From Congeria kusceri (taxonomy: Eukaryota; Mollusca; Bivalvia; Myida; Dreissenidae): DNA of 64,000 nt. The translations under genes were made by a program, and so were the position numbers. The stretch spans positions 1,799,001 to 1,863,000 of the forward strand of contig CM051034.1 of NCBI GenBank assembly GCA_027627225.1. Reading direction: 5' to 3'. This document shows positions 34,790 to 46,123 of the stretch, one piece after another (the first letter of the stretch is position 1; each line of letters opens with the position of its first letter). The notes beneath the pieces were generated by a model that was not told the origin of the DNA, made no database searches, and saw nothing but the letters and a program-made list of their open reading frames with translations.

Positions 34790-35245
34790 ATATTGGATAA
34801 AGATCGTACAATAGGGGAATGGGTTGATGATCTTATACTAAGTGATCAAGAAAAAAACATGAAGTGATCATATGGAATAAAGGCCGTTCAAATAATGACT
34901 GTGCTGTAAGTGATCACGGGTAATGAAGATCTTACACATGTGATCATCACGAATAAAGACGGTTCACTAAGTGATCATCATACACAAAGATCATATAGAA
35001 TGGTATCGTCACAAACAATGTATCGTACACTGACCGTCACGACTAAAGGTAGTACAGTATCTATTCATCACAAATGAAGATCGTCCACTTAGTGATCATA
35101 GTGAATAATATCGTACATTACGTGATCATCGGGAATACTTATCGTTTCCCATGAGATCATCACGAAAACAGATCGTACAGAATGATTGTGACGTACACTA
35201 ATAAAGATCTTACATTGAGTGAGAATCAAGAAAAATATCATTAAT
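34790..35245. repeat. 31 bp minisatellite, diverged copy
   Basis: Units of AATAAAGATCGTACACTAAG plus TGATCATCAC with many changes. Related to 28122-28545. The shared monomer places two arrays of one family on either side of the 26 bp array. Confidence 0.8.
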
Positions 35246-35814
35246 AAAGCAATTATAATGAAAAAAGTGTACAAATTATAAGCAACATTAGAATGAAATA
35301 CAGATGCAAAACATTATAATATTGTTGAAAGCCTAGTTGTGAGGTCACGCACGATTAGGAGCCTCTCGTTGTTTAAAGCACTGATACTTTCTGTGAATGG
35401 CATATTTTTGTATAGGTTATTAATGTTTGTTTTAAAATCCACATACTCAACATCTATTTGCGGGTTCGGTTTCACAATGGTCCTTTCACATGAAAAAAGT
35501 CAACAATATTTTAAGTCGCAACCATTTATTTTCGGTCGAAAGTGGGATGGGAAACAAGCAATATTTTGTTAAGCCCTCAAGATATGTGCTCTCCATATCT
35601 TTAGAGATATGATATTAAGTGATCATATTACTTATTATCATATATCTAAATATGATATTTAGAAATATCATAAATGTCTAAATTTATGCTCCTTTATTTT
35701 CAGAGAGGGCTCGCCTTTGCCGTAAGAGGCACGATATTTCATATGGCACTAAACGGATCCCGTAATGCCGGGTACATTTTATAAAGGCACTCTGAAAAAA
35801 TTGCCAATACATTT
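35246..35814. other. No gene; AT palindromes near 35620-35690
   Basis: ATATGATATTTAGAAATATC, ATATCTTTAGAGATATGA and similar phrases form short overlapping palindromes. The plus frame at 35339-35572 (77 codons) is not recognised. Confidence 0.35.
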
Positions 35815-37679
35815 ATAAGAGGGCCATGATGGCCGTATGTCGCTCACCTTAGTAAAAGGCATCATAATGGCTTATAACAAGAGGGCCAAATGGCACTAAA
35901 CCGCTCACCTGAGTATAAAGCTATGGACCATGCAGTTTCAGGAGCAGATTTTTGTAGTCTATATAAACCGTGTGGCCCACACGGCGTGGCCACTTTCTAC
36001 TCCAGGGGCATAATTTGAACAATATTTGTCGAGGACCCCTTTGCAATGTTACATACCAAATATAAAAGCTCTGGGCCTTGCGGTTTCAAAGGAGAAGATT
36101 TTTAAAGTCATTCTGCTATTTAAGTCTACATAAAACATGCGACCCCCGGGGCGTGTCCAGTTTTAACCCCAGGGGCATCATTTGAACACTCTATGTAGAG
36201 GACCACTACAGGATGCCACATGCCAAGTATGAAACCACTGGGCTTTGCGGTTTCAGAGGATAAGATTTTTGAAGTAATTGTGCTATTTACGTCTATATAA
36301 ACATTGTGACCCCCGGGGCGTGACCAGTTTTGACCTCAGGGACATCCTTTGAATAAACTGTTTAGAGGACCCCTATACAATGTTACCAACCAAAAACCAA
36401 ACTTCTAATCGTTACTGTTTCAGAGAGGACGATTTTCAAAGTCATTTAGATATTCAAGTCTACATAAAGCATGTGACCCTCCCCCCGGGGCGTGGCCAGT
36501 TTTGACCCCAGGGGCATCATTTGAACAGTCTTTGTAGAGGACCACTATGCAATGTTACATACCAAATATGAAACCTCTGGCCCTTGCAGTTTTAGAAGAG
36601 AAGATTTTTGAAGTAATTTTGCTATTTAAGTCTATATTAACAATGTGACCCTCAGGGCGTGGCCAGTTTTGATCCCAGGGACATCATTTGAACAATCTTT
36701 GTCGAGGGCTCCTATTCAATTTTTATGACCAAATACCAAACCTCTGAGCCTTTCAGCCGTTTCAGAGAAGAAAATTTTCAAAGGCATTTTGCAATTAAAG
36801 TCTATATAAACCATGTGACCCCCTGGGCGTGGCCAGTTTTGACCCCAGGGGCATCATTTTAACAATCTTTGTAGAGGACCACTATGCAATGTTGCATACC
36901 AAATATAAAACCTCTAGGCCTTGCAGTTTTAGAGGAGAAGATTTTTGAAGTAATTTTGCTATTTAAGTCTGTATAAGTGTGACCCTCGGGGCGTGGCAAG
37001 GTTTGACCCCAGGGTCATCATTTGAACAATCTTTGTAGAGGACCTCTATTCAATGTTACCAACCAAATACCAAACCTCTGAGCCTTGCGGTTTCAGAGAA
37101 GAAGATTTTCAAAGTCATTTAGATATCTAAGTCTATATGAACCATGTGACCCCGGGGAATGGCCAGTTTTGACCCCAAGGGCATCATTTGAACAATCTTC
37201 GTAGAGGTCCACTATGCAATGTCACATACCAAATATGAAACCTCTGGGCCTTGCGGTCTCAGAGGAGGAGATTTTAAAAATCATTTTGCAATAGAAGTCT
37301 ATACAAACCATGTGAACCCCGGGGCGTGGCCAGTTTTGACCCCAGGGGCATAATTTGAACAATCTTTGTAGAGGACCACAAGAGGATGTCACATACCAAA
37401 CATAAACGCTCTCAGCCATGCAGTTTCAGAGAAGTTTTCACTTTTTAAATCTATTTTTAGCAATGGTGACCTACATATGCATTGGACCGAAACGATTTGA
37501 ACAATTTTGAAAGAGGGTCACCCAAGGGTCATTCCTGTGAAGTTTTGTGAAAATCTGACCAGCGGTTTAGGAGGAGATGTTGTTTGAATGAAAATGTTGA
37601 CGCACGACGGACGACGCACGACGGACGAAAGGTGATCACAAAAGCTTACCATGAGCACGTTGTGCTCAGGTGAGCTAAA
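35815..37679 (+). mobile_element. Long dispersed element with GCTCACCTGA ends, copy 1
   Basis: Starts AGAGGGCCATGATGGCC then GTCGCTCACCT. A second header (AGAGGGCCAAATGGCACTAA then CCGCTCACCTGAG) follows about 70 bp later. The interior is about eight units of roughly 200 bp. Each holds GGGGCGTGGCCAGTTTTGAC, CATCATTTGAACAATCTTTG, ATACCAAATATGAAACCTCT and TTTCAGAGGAGAAGATTTT. It ends with ACGACGGACGAAAGGTGATC and TGTGCTCAGGTGAGCTAA. The termini are inverted relative to each other (GCTCACCTGA/TCAGGTGAGC). The same plan recurs at 39266 and 62924. Non-autonomous; no protein. Confidence 0.8.
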
Positions 37680-37949
37680 CGTATATTTACATCTACATTG
37701 TAAATGACGAACGTCACATTAATAAAAATGCAACATTGATACCTCGAGTGAAACATTCTGACATTTTAAGAAGTTTTTTCACTTCGGGCCCATGGTAGTT
37801 CTATCGAATAATGTATACGATTACTTTCTAAACCGACAATATTATTTCCAGGCGACAGCCGTATGTTGATAAACAAATCGCCTTATTGTATTAGGAAATA
37901 GAGAGTGAATATTTTCACCGAAACACATTGCATTCATTCGCTACAGAAC

Positions 37950-38481
37950 ATTCTAGCATGATACTCACCAATTTTTCTTTAGATACAGAACAAAAAATAA
38001 TCGTTGTTAAACTACCCAATAAACAACGCAAAAAGAAGTCCCAATTCAGAACGTAGAATAGTAAGAAGTAGTTCCAATAACAATTGCAACAATACATGTC
38101 AAATGATGTTAGAATCGAAATATTTTTCGCATTATCGTAGTTTACCGGCTAATAAACAACTCTTCGTCGTTCTGATGCGTGGCTATAAAACAACTCGGGC
38201 TAACGTTGCTTACTGGCCGATAAACAACGATAAATCGAAAATAATTTCTTAATAAGGGCGTTAGCCCGCGTGGTTTAATATACCACATCAGCCGATAAAC
38301 AACGATAATGCGAAGAAAATTTTGATTCTAACATGACCTGGCAACATATTCCGCAATATCATTCCGGACTCTATTTTTCAGTTTCGGAACTATTTTGGGG
38401 GATTGTTTATTGTTACCGTAGTTAAACAACGGTCAATTGTGTTTTTGTCTATGGAAAACACAGCGCGTGTCATGTTAGAAT
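37950..38481. mobile_element. Foldback element with arms of about 250 bp, copy C
   Basis: The outer ends are ATTCTAGCATGATACTC (left) and GTCATGTTAGAAT (right), inverted. Reading inward from both ends gives the same order: TCTxTAGACA(C)AAA, CGTTGTTxAACTAC, AATAAACAA, CxAACTA/TAGTTC, GTTAGAATCxAAAT, TCGCATTATCG, then CGGGCTAACGxxC. The centre is near 38255, next to CGCGTGGTTTAAT. Copy D follows 62 bp downstream. Confidence 0.8.
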
Positions 38482-38543
38482 ATTTATTTTTAATAATTTG
38501 CTAATGTTTTTTATTTCGGCTATTTAAGTTAAATTAAACAGCA

Positions 38544-39056
38544 ATTCTAACATGACACGCGAAGTTTTCTATAGACAAAGACAAAATTTCGTTGTTAAAT
38601 TGCCAATAAACAACTCGCAAAAGTAGTGAAACATAGTTCGCGTTGTAATTGCAGAATATGTTGTCATGTCATGTTAGAATCGAAATAATGTTCGCTTTGT
38701 CGTTGTTTCTATGTAATAAACAACGATTTTCGTTTTAAATATTCGATTTATCGTTGTTTACCGTCCTTTGAACAACGATTTGGAGTTCTGATGCGTAGGA
38801 ATTAAAATGGGAGGGAGTTAGCCCGAGTTGTTTGATAGCCACGCATCAGAACGACAAAGAGTTGTTCATTGGCCGATAAACAATGATAATGCGAAAATGA
38901 TTTCGATTTTAACATTACTCGACAAATATTATAATTGTAATGAGAATTATATTTGTATATGCTCCGCTCCGAATCGGGACTACTTTTGCGTTGTTTTGGG
39001 GGTAGTTTAACAACGATAATTGTGTCATTTGTCTATAGAAAAATTAGAGAGTAGCA
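38544..39056. mobile_element. Foldback element, copy D
   Basis: Starts ATTCTAACATGACACGCGAA and ends with GTCTATAGAAAAATTAGAGAG. The centre near 38790-38830 carries ATGCGTAGGAATTAAAATGG and GTTAGCCCGAGTTGTTTGAT. AATAAACAACGAT-type palindromes occur in both arms. The frames at 38004-38252 and 38828-39010 lie in the arms and are not genes. Confidence 0.8.
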
Positions 39057-39265
39057 CCAGAACTCAAAACAGTTGTTTATTTATTGTAATAATCATTATT
39101 ATTATGAATGCGTGGCGCCAGGCAACATGTGACAAAACTTACCGGTTATTTTCTCCACTGTTAAAGTTTAGTTTCAAACATTTTTATTTATTTATTTTTT
39201 TGTATAAGTTTATACAAAATTTAATTACCGGTAGAGATATATTTGACAGGCACATTAATGATTAA

Positions 39266-40448
39266 ATAAGAGGGCCAAATGGTCTGGGTCGCTCACCTGA
39301 GTTGAATGAACCACAATAGCTTGTAAAAGGTTAATAGCGTTTTCAGAGATGTGACAATGGACATCAACAATGGACACTGGCAGCCATCTTTTTAGTGAAT
39401 CAAAACAATTTCAGGGAATTTAATAAATAGTAGAAACATGTCTGTGAAATGATTTCAAAATCCAAAAGTTGTTTCAGACAAGAACATTTTTAAAATGATA
39501 TAATGTCAACCAAGGAACATTTGTGCAAATTTACTTTGAGATTCTGACAGGAAGATTTCCGAAGTTTTCTGTATAACGATATAATTGACAATTGACCCAC
39601 CCCTTGGCGGTCATATTTTTGTACAAATCAAAATAATTTGAAGAAATTTGGTATAGGGTCACCCAAGCAAAACTGCTTTGAAATTATTTTGAAATCCATT
39701 CAGCGGTTTCGGACAAGCAGATTTTTTTAAGTTTTCTATATAGCCATATAAGAAAAACTTTTTTTAACAAAATGATATGAAGACATTTGGCAGAGGGTAA
39801 CCCAACGAACATTTTTGTGAAAACAATTTTGAAATCCAGTCAGCAGTTTCTAAGATGATTTTCAAAGTTTCTATATAGCAAAAAAAGAAATCTGCCCTAA
39901 CCCCTGGCGGCCATGTTTTTTTAACGAATCAAAATGATTTGATGAAATTTTGTAGAGAGCCACCAGAGGAACTTCTAAGTGCAATTATTTCGAAATCCGA
40001 CTAGCGGTTTCTGACGATATTTGCAAAGTGTTCTACATAGCTATAATAGGAAAACTGCCCACACCCTGAAGGCCATGTTTTTCAAAGGACTCAAAATAAT
40101 TTGAAAAAAAAAATTGTAGAGGGTGACCCTAGGAACATTTTTGTGAAATTATTTTAAAATCCAAGCAGTGGTTTCGGACAAGAAGATTTTTTAGTTTTCC
40201 AGTTTTGTATGTTTTGATTGCCATGGCAACCAGATTTTTTATAGCTATTCAAATGAATTGAAGGACTTTAATAAAGAACCATCCCAGGAACATTCCTACC
40301 AAGTTCGCTAAAAATCCGCCAAGCGGTTTCAGAGAAGAAGTTATCTAAAGTAAAAATGTTGACGACGACGACGACGAATGACGACGACGACGGACGATGA
40401 CTGACCAGAATATCTCACCCTTGAGCATTGTGTGCTCGGTGAGCTAAC
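39266..40448 (+). mobile_element. GCTCACCTGA-ended element, copy 2 (different interior)
   Basis: Starts AAGAGGGCCAAATGGTCTGG then GTCGCTCACCTGAG. It ends with a GAC microsatellite (40362-40398), CACCCTTGAGCATTGTGTGC and GGTGAGCTAAC. The interior has about six units of roughly 150-190 bp with GGCGGCCATGTTTTT, GAATCAAAATGATTTGATG, AGGAACATTTTTGTGAAATT and CAGCGGTTTCxGACAAG. The ends match copy 1 but the interior unit is unlike it. Confidence 0.8.
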
Positions 40449-40946
40449 AATAACATCGTACAAAGGTAAACACGTGACCATATGTTTTATGGAGAACTTC
40501 ATGTGAGTCTGGTCCTTAAGGTGAGTTACATGTTGTAAATACCTCACCGTTGTTTCACAATTACGATTCTGTTACAGATGCAAATGCACACATTATAATT
40601 CCTAATGTTCTGTTAACACTATTTTAACATGGAAACAGCACTTTATCCTATTCACATTTTAAGTATCATTTCACAAGTCGTTTGTGAAGTTTAACATACC
40701 ATGTGACCTAAAATAAAAATATATCGATTCGCGATTAAGATTTTTTAGTCAACATGTAAACATATTTTTTTAATTAGTTTAATAATATAATAGCGTTGAT
40801 AAATTGCTTCACAGAAACCGCAATATTGTAAAGAGATAACACAAAATATGCGAAACATTTGCAAAGCAACAATATATTTCCTGTATACTTCCGTGCAGTA
40901 TTTAATGAAGGAATACAAACATTACAGGTGCCCACTCGTGCTGGAA
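40449..40946. other. No recognised feature
   Basis: AT-rich DNA leading into the 26 bp array. A minus frame (40774-41085) begins in the array and is an artefact. Confidence 0.4.
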
Positions 40947-41895
40947 AATGTGACAACCAAACGATGCAACGACGTGACACAACCAAACAATGCATCGACG
41001 TGACACAACCAGACACTGCATGGAAGTGACACAACCAAACGGTGCAACGAAGTGACACACCAAACGGTGCAACACAGTGACACAACCAAACGATTCAACG
41101 ACGTGACACAACCAAACGGTGCAACGAAGTGACACACCAAACCATGCAACAAAGTGACACCACCAAATGATGCAACAAAGTAAAACAACCAACCGAGCAA
41201 CAAAGTGACACAGTCAAAATATGCAACAACCTGACACAACCAAACGATGCAACAACGTGACACAACCAAGCGATGCATCAACCTGACACAACTAAATGAT
41301 GCAACAACGCTATACAACCAAGCGATGTGACAACGTGAAACAACAAAACGATGCAACAACGTGACACAACCAAGCGATATAACAAAGTGGCACAACCAAA
41401 CGATGCAACGACATGACACAACCAAGCGACGCAATGATTTGACGCAACCATGCGATGCAACATGACACAACCAAACAACGGAACGACATGACGCAATCAA
41501 GCGACGCAATGACTGTGGCACACCAAACGATGGAACGAAGTGGCACACCAAACGATGCAACGACGTGACACAACCAAGCGACGCAACGACGTTACATAAC
41601 CAAGCGACACAACGACGTGACACAACCAAACGACACAATGACATGACACGACCAAGCGACGCAACGAAATGACACACCCAAGTGACAAAACGACATGACA
41701 CAAACAAGCCACGCAACGAAGTGACACAACCAAGCGACGCAACGAAGTAACACAACCAAGCGACGCAACGAAGTAACACAACCAAGCGACGCAACGATAC
41801 GACACAACCAAGCGACGCAACGAAGTGATACAACCAAGCGACGCAACGACGTGACACAACCAAACTATGCAACGACGTGACACAATGACTGTAAG
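40947..41895. repeat. 26 bp minisatellite, GACACAACCAAxCGATGCAACG type
   Basis: About 36 units of GTGACACAACCAAACGATGC plus AACAAC or AACGAC. The left half is mostly the CAAACGATGCAAC variant and the right half the CAAGCGACGCAACG variant. Same monomer layout as the 31.4-34.7 kb array. A 326-codon minus-strand frame across it is an artefact. Confidence 0.95.
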
Positions 41896-42222
41896 TAACC
41901 ACAGTCCCTCAACCTTGAGCATTTCGTGTACAAGTTGGAACGATCGTCCTATGAACAAACACCTTTTCAATCGGCATTCCATATCGGAAATCTGTCACAT
42001 CTTTGTTACATTTAATGTAGACTTCCGGTTTACACGTAAGGTCGATTTAATCCGTATTTCATCCACTACACGGATGTTTTAGAAATATGACACGTGACAT
42101 GGTGCAGACGACAATTATGCAGACGTCAAATTATGCAGACAACATTTGCACGTGTCCAGTACGTGGCTGGAATGATGGAATAGACTTTGAATCGCCGAAC
42201 ACACGGAAAGGAGGCGCTAAAA
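41896..42222. repeat. Flank module related to 28971-29170
   Basis: See 28971-29420 for matching phrases. It carries TGCAGACGACAATTATGC and a second TGCAGACAACATTTGCAC, single copies of the minisatellite core on the minus strand. No gene is supported. Confidence 0.5.
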
Positions 42223-42484
42223 GACCTCTGAGGACCATATTTTTCACAAATCAAATTTTTCACGTCTGTAACAAACAGAATCCCAATCTTCACAAGTGTG
42301 AACATTCAGATCTTATTCTTCACACATCACAGTCTTATTCTTCAAACTTTCTGTGAAGTTTGTGATCACATCGAGATTGTGATATGCAATGAAATCTTCA
42401 CACTTAAAATGTGACAGATGATATTCTATTTTTCATAGGACTGTGAAAAATATGATTTGTGAAAAATATGATCGTACAGACCTC
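42223..42484. mobile_element. MITE with GACCATATTTTTCAC ends, copy 1
   Basis: The left end is GACCTCTGAGGACCATATTT then TTCACAAATCA. The right end, reverse-complemented, is GGTCTGTACGATCATATTT then TTCACAAATCA. The interior has CACATCACAGTCTTATTCTT and ATATGCAATGAAATC. A second copy in the opposite orientation is at 42975-43285. Confidence 0.8.
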
Positions 42485-42974
42485 CGACTTGCAGCACCAC
42501 TGGAGCGATGGTTGTTCTTTTATATCAATACAATAACTATTGTAAACCTATTGAAATGTTTTCTATGAACTCGGGCGAAGTTATTATTATTTAAACGACT
42601 TTTATATTGAATAATAGAACAAAGAATATAAGTTTTATTCAACGACATTGTCAATAATTTATTTTTATCATGAAGCCATCGAAAGAAAGCGAATAGCCTT
42701 GCATATTAGCACATCATGTATACTCAACTAAAAAAGAAATCTGACCCCCATAATTTGATACATCCTTTTTTTAGTTAAAACCAATTTTAAACAAACGCAG
42801 TTAAAGAGAAGCATCACTCTGTTAAAATACAAAACTGAGTACTGGGCAATGTTGCATCTGATACTGGAGTTGGTCGCAAATGTATAGTTCAAATTTAAAA
42901 TGAATAACTCGTAGATACAAGTCATTAGACTTTAACCAAAATATTGACGTTTTTAGTTAAGACGCGGTAGCTGG
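42485..42974. other. Flank module continued; no gene
   Basis: AAAGCGAATAGCCTTGC near 42688 matches 29290. The minus frame at 42728-42925 is not recognised. Confidence 0.35.
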
Positions 42975-43285
42975 GGTGAGTTGGAAAGCTCTGTAGGATA
43001 TTATTTTTCACAAATCATATATTTCACACACCTGTAAAGAATAGGATCTCATTTGTCACATTTATACGTATGAAGAATACGACTGGCCCAAAACGGTGTA
43101 TGCGTGAGGATCACAGAAGCTTATGATTTCATTGCATATCAAAAACTGGATAGGATCACAAACTTAACAGAAAATGTGAAGAATAAGACTGTGATGTGTG
43201 AAGAATAAGATCTCAATTTTCTCACCTGTGAAGAATGAGATCCTATTTTTCACAGATATGAAAAATATGGTCCTACAAAGCTCAC
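42975..43285. mobile_element. MITE with GACCATATTTTTCAC ends, copy 2 (inverted)
   Basis: The left end is GCTCTGTAGGATATTATTTT. The right end, reverse-complemented, is GCTTTGTAGGACCATATTTT. Inside, GATTTCATTGCATAT and AAGAATAAGACTGTGATGTG are the reverse complements of phrases in copy 1, so the two copies face each other about 490 bp apart. Confidence 0.8.
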
Positions 43286-44120
43286 CTTTTCTTATAATAT
43301 TCGAGCTAAAACAATTATATAACTGTTTATGAAAGATGATATGAAAGAAGTTTAAAAACGAAACCTCTTGGTAGAGAAATATTACAGAAATATAATATAG
43401 TTGATTTTATATACGCATTTTTTGACGTTGAGCTCAAATTTTATCCGTAAAATACATAAACAATCATAAGCCATACTAATATAAGTTGGTAAAGTATTAT
43501 TAAACTCTATAACTTATTTAATTACGTTTTTATTCGCTGCCAAAACAATAAACTATATCCGTGTGAGCTGAAATGTTACACAAATCGTAACTTCAACCGA
43601 TTTAGCATTAACACTATAACTAGCGCACTTATAATCAGGTGGAGTTAACCCAAGGGAAGCAACTGCTGCTAGGAAATCGCTACGAAGTAACATCGAGTTG
43701 TCTCTCGTGCGAAATAGGTAGCGCATGTTCGTGTCCGCATAAAGTGTATGATGAGGATACATATTTTGATAGCGAACTCAATAATATAAGAGCTGTATAA
43801 TCATATTTTAATTGTTTTCATTTTCATATTTCGTTATATTACCTTATGGAATTTGCATAAATGTTCAATAATGAGTTAGTTAGTAGCAGGTATTACTTTT
43901 ATTTCAATTAAACAAAATGCAACTATCTATCGAAAACTTATCGGGCAATACAATGATGTCGTAGGAATTAAATCAATACAAATTAATCAATCAAATAAAC
44001 GGCATAACAAACTATAAAAGCTACGTTGTATTTCATTTCAGACTATGATTTGACAGACATTTGGTGAATGTGTATTTATGGCTTTTTGTTTGAGAAATCT
44101 GATTCAATGTTCCAGAAAAA
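43286..44120. other. No recognised feature
   Basis: AT-rich. A GC-richer patch lies at 43625-43745. The minus frame at 43553-43762 is not recognised. Confidence 0.35.
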
Positions 44121-44124
44121 TCAA

Positions 44125-44172
44125 TCCCTCCCCCCCCCCCAAAAAAACAACAACAACAACAACAACAAACAA
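44125..44172. repeat. C-run, A-run and CAA microsatellite
   Basis: CCCTCCCCCCCCCC is followed by AAAAAAA and seven or so CAA units. Confidence 0.9.
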
Positions 44173-44497
44173 ACTGCATGAACTGAAATTGCCGAGGCTT
44201 GGTCATTATTGCCTATATGTATTGTATACGGACATTGGACAACAGCCCCTATGCAGTCCATATCTCGTAACATGTACGTATAATAAAAAGTGTAGTAGCG
44301 CAATGCTTGTTCTTCCATACTCTGTCAGAAACATTTTCTTTACCACAAACAATTGGCATTACTATTAGACGCAATGTTTTCCGACGTAGAAATAAAGAAA
44401 AGCGTTAATATCGTTGCATTTGAACAATAATAAATAACTCTATTGTATCAACATGCTTACATGGTATAACAGCAGCGGGGCAAATCGCGTTAATATA
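44173..44497. other. No recognised feature
   Basis: Single-copy-looking DNA upstream of a SINE. No supported exon. Confidence 0.35.
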
Positions 44498-44500
44498 ACC

Positions 44501-44764
44501 GTCTCCGTGGCCAAGTGGTTAGGGCATTCGCCTACGGAGTGGGAGGTTGAAGGTTCGAGTCTCGCACAGGGCTCGTTCTGATATGGCCAGTTGCCTATCT
44601 AGCAGCTAGTAAAGTCGAAGGGTACCGATTACCTTTTTGCCAAGCGCCCGGCATATAGGATAGGAATCGGGAGTAAAGGTGTTCATCGGTAAAGGTGTCT
44701 CATAAGCTAAAACTGGCTGGCCCTTAATCGCGAGAGGTGACATTGTAATAAAACAAACACGTTA
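44501..44764 (+). mobile_element. tRNA-derived SINE (Ser/Leu-like head)
   Basis: The A box TGGCCAAGTGG lies at 44508-44518 and the B box GGTTCGAGTCT at 44552-44562, with a long variable region between. The body has GCCAGTTGCCTATCTAGCAG, GGGTACCGATTACC, GTAAAGGTGTTCATCGGTAA and GCTAAAACTGGCTGGCCC. It ends in GTAATAAAACAAACAC. The 5' and 3' ends do not pair as a tRNA acceptor stem, so this is a SINE. Confidence 0.75.
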
Positions 44765-44817
44765 CTTTACTTTACTTATAGACGTCAAAATAACAGGAAA
44801 CATGCGCTACCTGACAG

Positions 44818-45253
44818 TGAATCCAACCACAACAACGAAAACCAACCAGGCGATACAACAACGAAACACAACCAAGTGTCACAACGATGGAACACAGTCG
44901 AGCCTCACAACGGCGGTACACAACCAAACGTCACAACGACGGAACACAACCAAGAGACACAACGATGGGACTCAACCAAGAGACACAACTACACAACGAC
45001 GGAACTCAACAAAGCGACACAATGACGGAACACAACCAAGCGACACAACGATGGGACTCAACCAAGAGACACAAATACACAACGACGGAACTCAACCAAG
45101 AGACACAACTACACAACGACGGAACTCAACAAAGCGACACAACGACGGAAAACAACCAAGCGACTCAAAGATGGGACTCAACCAAAAGACACAACGACGG
45201 AACACAACCAAGCAACACAACGACGGAAAACAAAAAGCGACACAAAGGCCGGA
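44818..45253. repeat. 26 bp minisatellite, ACAACGACGGAACACAACC type
   Basis: About 16 units of CAACCAAGCGACACAACGAC plus GGAACA, with inserted AACTACACAACGACGGAACT variants. Same layout as the 31.4 and 40.9 kb arrays. The frames of 175 and 152 codons on the plus strand (RNTTKRHNDGTQ type) are artefacts. Confidence 0.95.
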
Positions 45254-46123
45254 CAAAACCCGTCTTGGCCACGAATCGGCTACGAACCTGTCACGAATAT
45301 GCCCGTCAAAAAAGAATTTCAAAAGATAGTTTTATTCGTACCTAATTCGTACATGCATTCGGCGTATTCTTTACAGATACGTTACTGATTCCTAACGTTG
45401 ACAAAGTAGTCGTAATAGATTCGTGTAAATCGTAGTAAATTCTTGACAACATTTTTGCCATTCCAGCCGAATCCCACGAATATTCGTAACACCATCCTAC
45501 ATCGTAACTGAATCGTAGAACGCACAATTTGGAACAGAAAATGACACGAATCTTAACGAATCATAAATTTCAATCATACGTGGCGATTCGCAGGATTCGT
45601 GGCGTGTGTGGAATCTGGGTATTACATGTACAAGGTGCGATTAATCCAATAGGAACGGAATTCATGATAAATTCGGGGACAAAATGAAAAAATTCATTAA
45701 AATAAGGGAGGTAACCACGCATGAAGTTTGTCAAGGAGTAACATCTTGTTGTCGCCCTTGCGGACCGGATTAGCATTCGATTTTTAATACATCTTAAATC
45801 GCAAATTCTTACAAAAAACGAGCCGTACTACAGTGTTGACACTTTTTATTAATTAAATTTACTAACTAAATGCTGAATTATACATTGAAAACTGGATATA
45901 AAGGATAAAATGGAGAGTCGCAAAATCATTAAACTTCAATGATTTGTAATAAATAAATATTAGTATTGTCATAAGAAGTAGAAATCAATCGGACAGTGTG
46001 CTTAGTGTCTATTAATTATCAGCTGTATTATAAACTATTGTTCACGTAACTGTGACGGATTCACCGATTCTATGCAGTTTTTTAAATACTAAACTTAACT
46101 TCAATACAGTATTTCAGTTTAAC
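45254..46123. other. No gene; clustered CGAAT words
   Basis: Positions 45268-45615 contain many ACGAATC, TTCGTAxxxTCGTA and ATTCGT words, giving a weak short-period texture. The rest is AT-rich. Minus frames at 45342-45527 and 45570-45776 are not recognised. Confidence 0.4.

Noticed and set aside
40922..41902. 326-codon minus-strand frame
   Set aside because: It coincides with the 26 bp array; overlapping frames are open as well.
44501..44572. Functional tRNA-Ser or tRNA-Leu gene
   Set aside because: Good A and B boxes, but no acceptor-stem pairing, and a long SINE body follows.
44802..45345. Plus-strand frames of 175 and 152 codons
   Set aside because: Two overlapping frames across the same 26 bp array; no independent protein signal.
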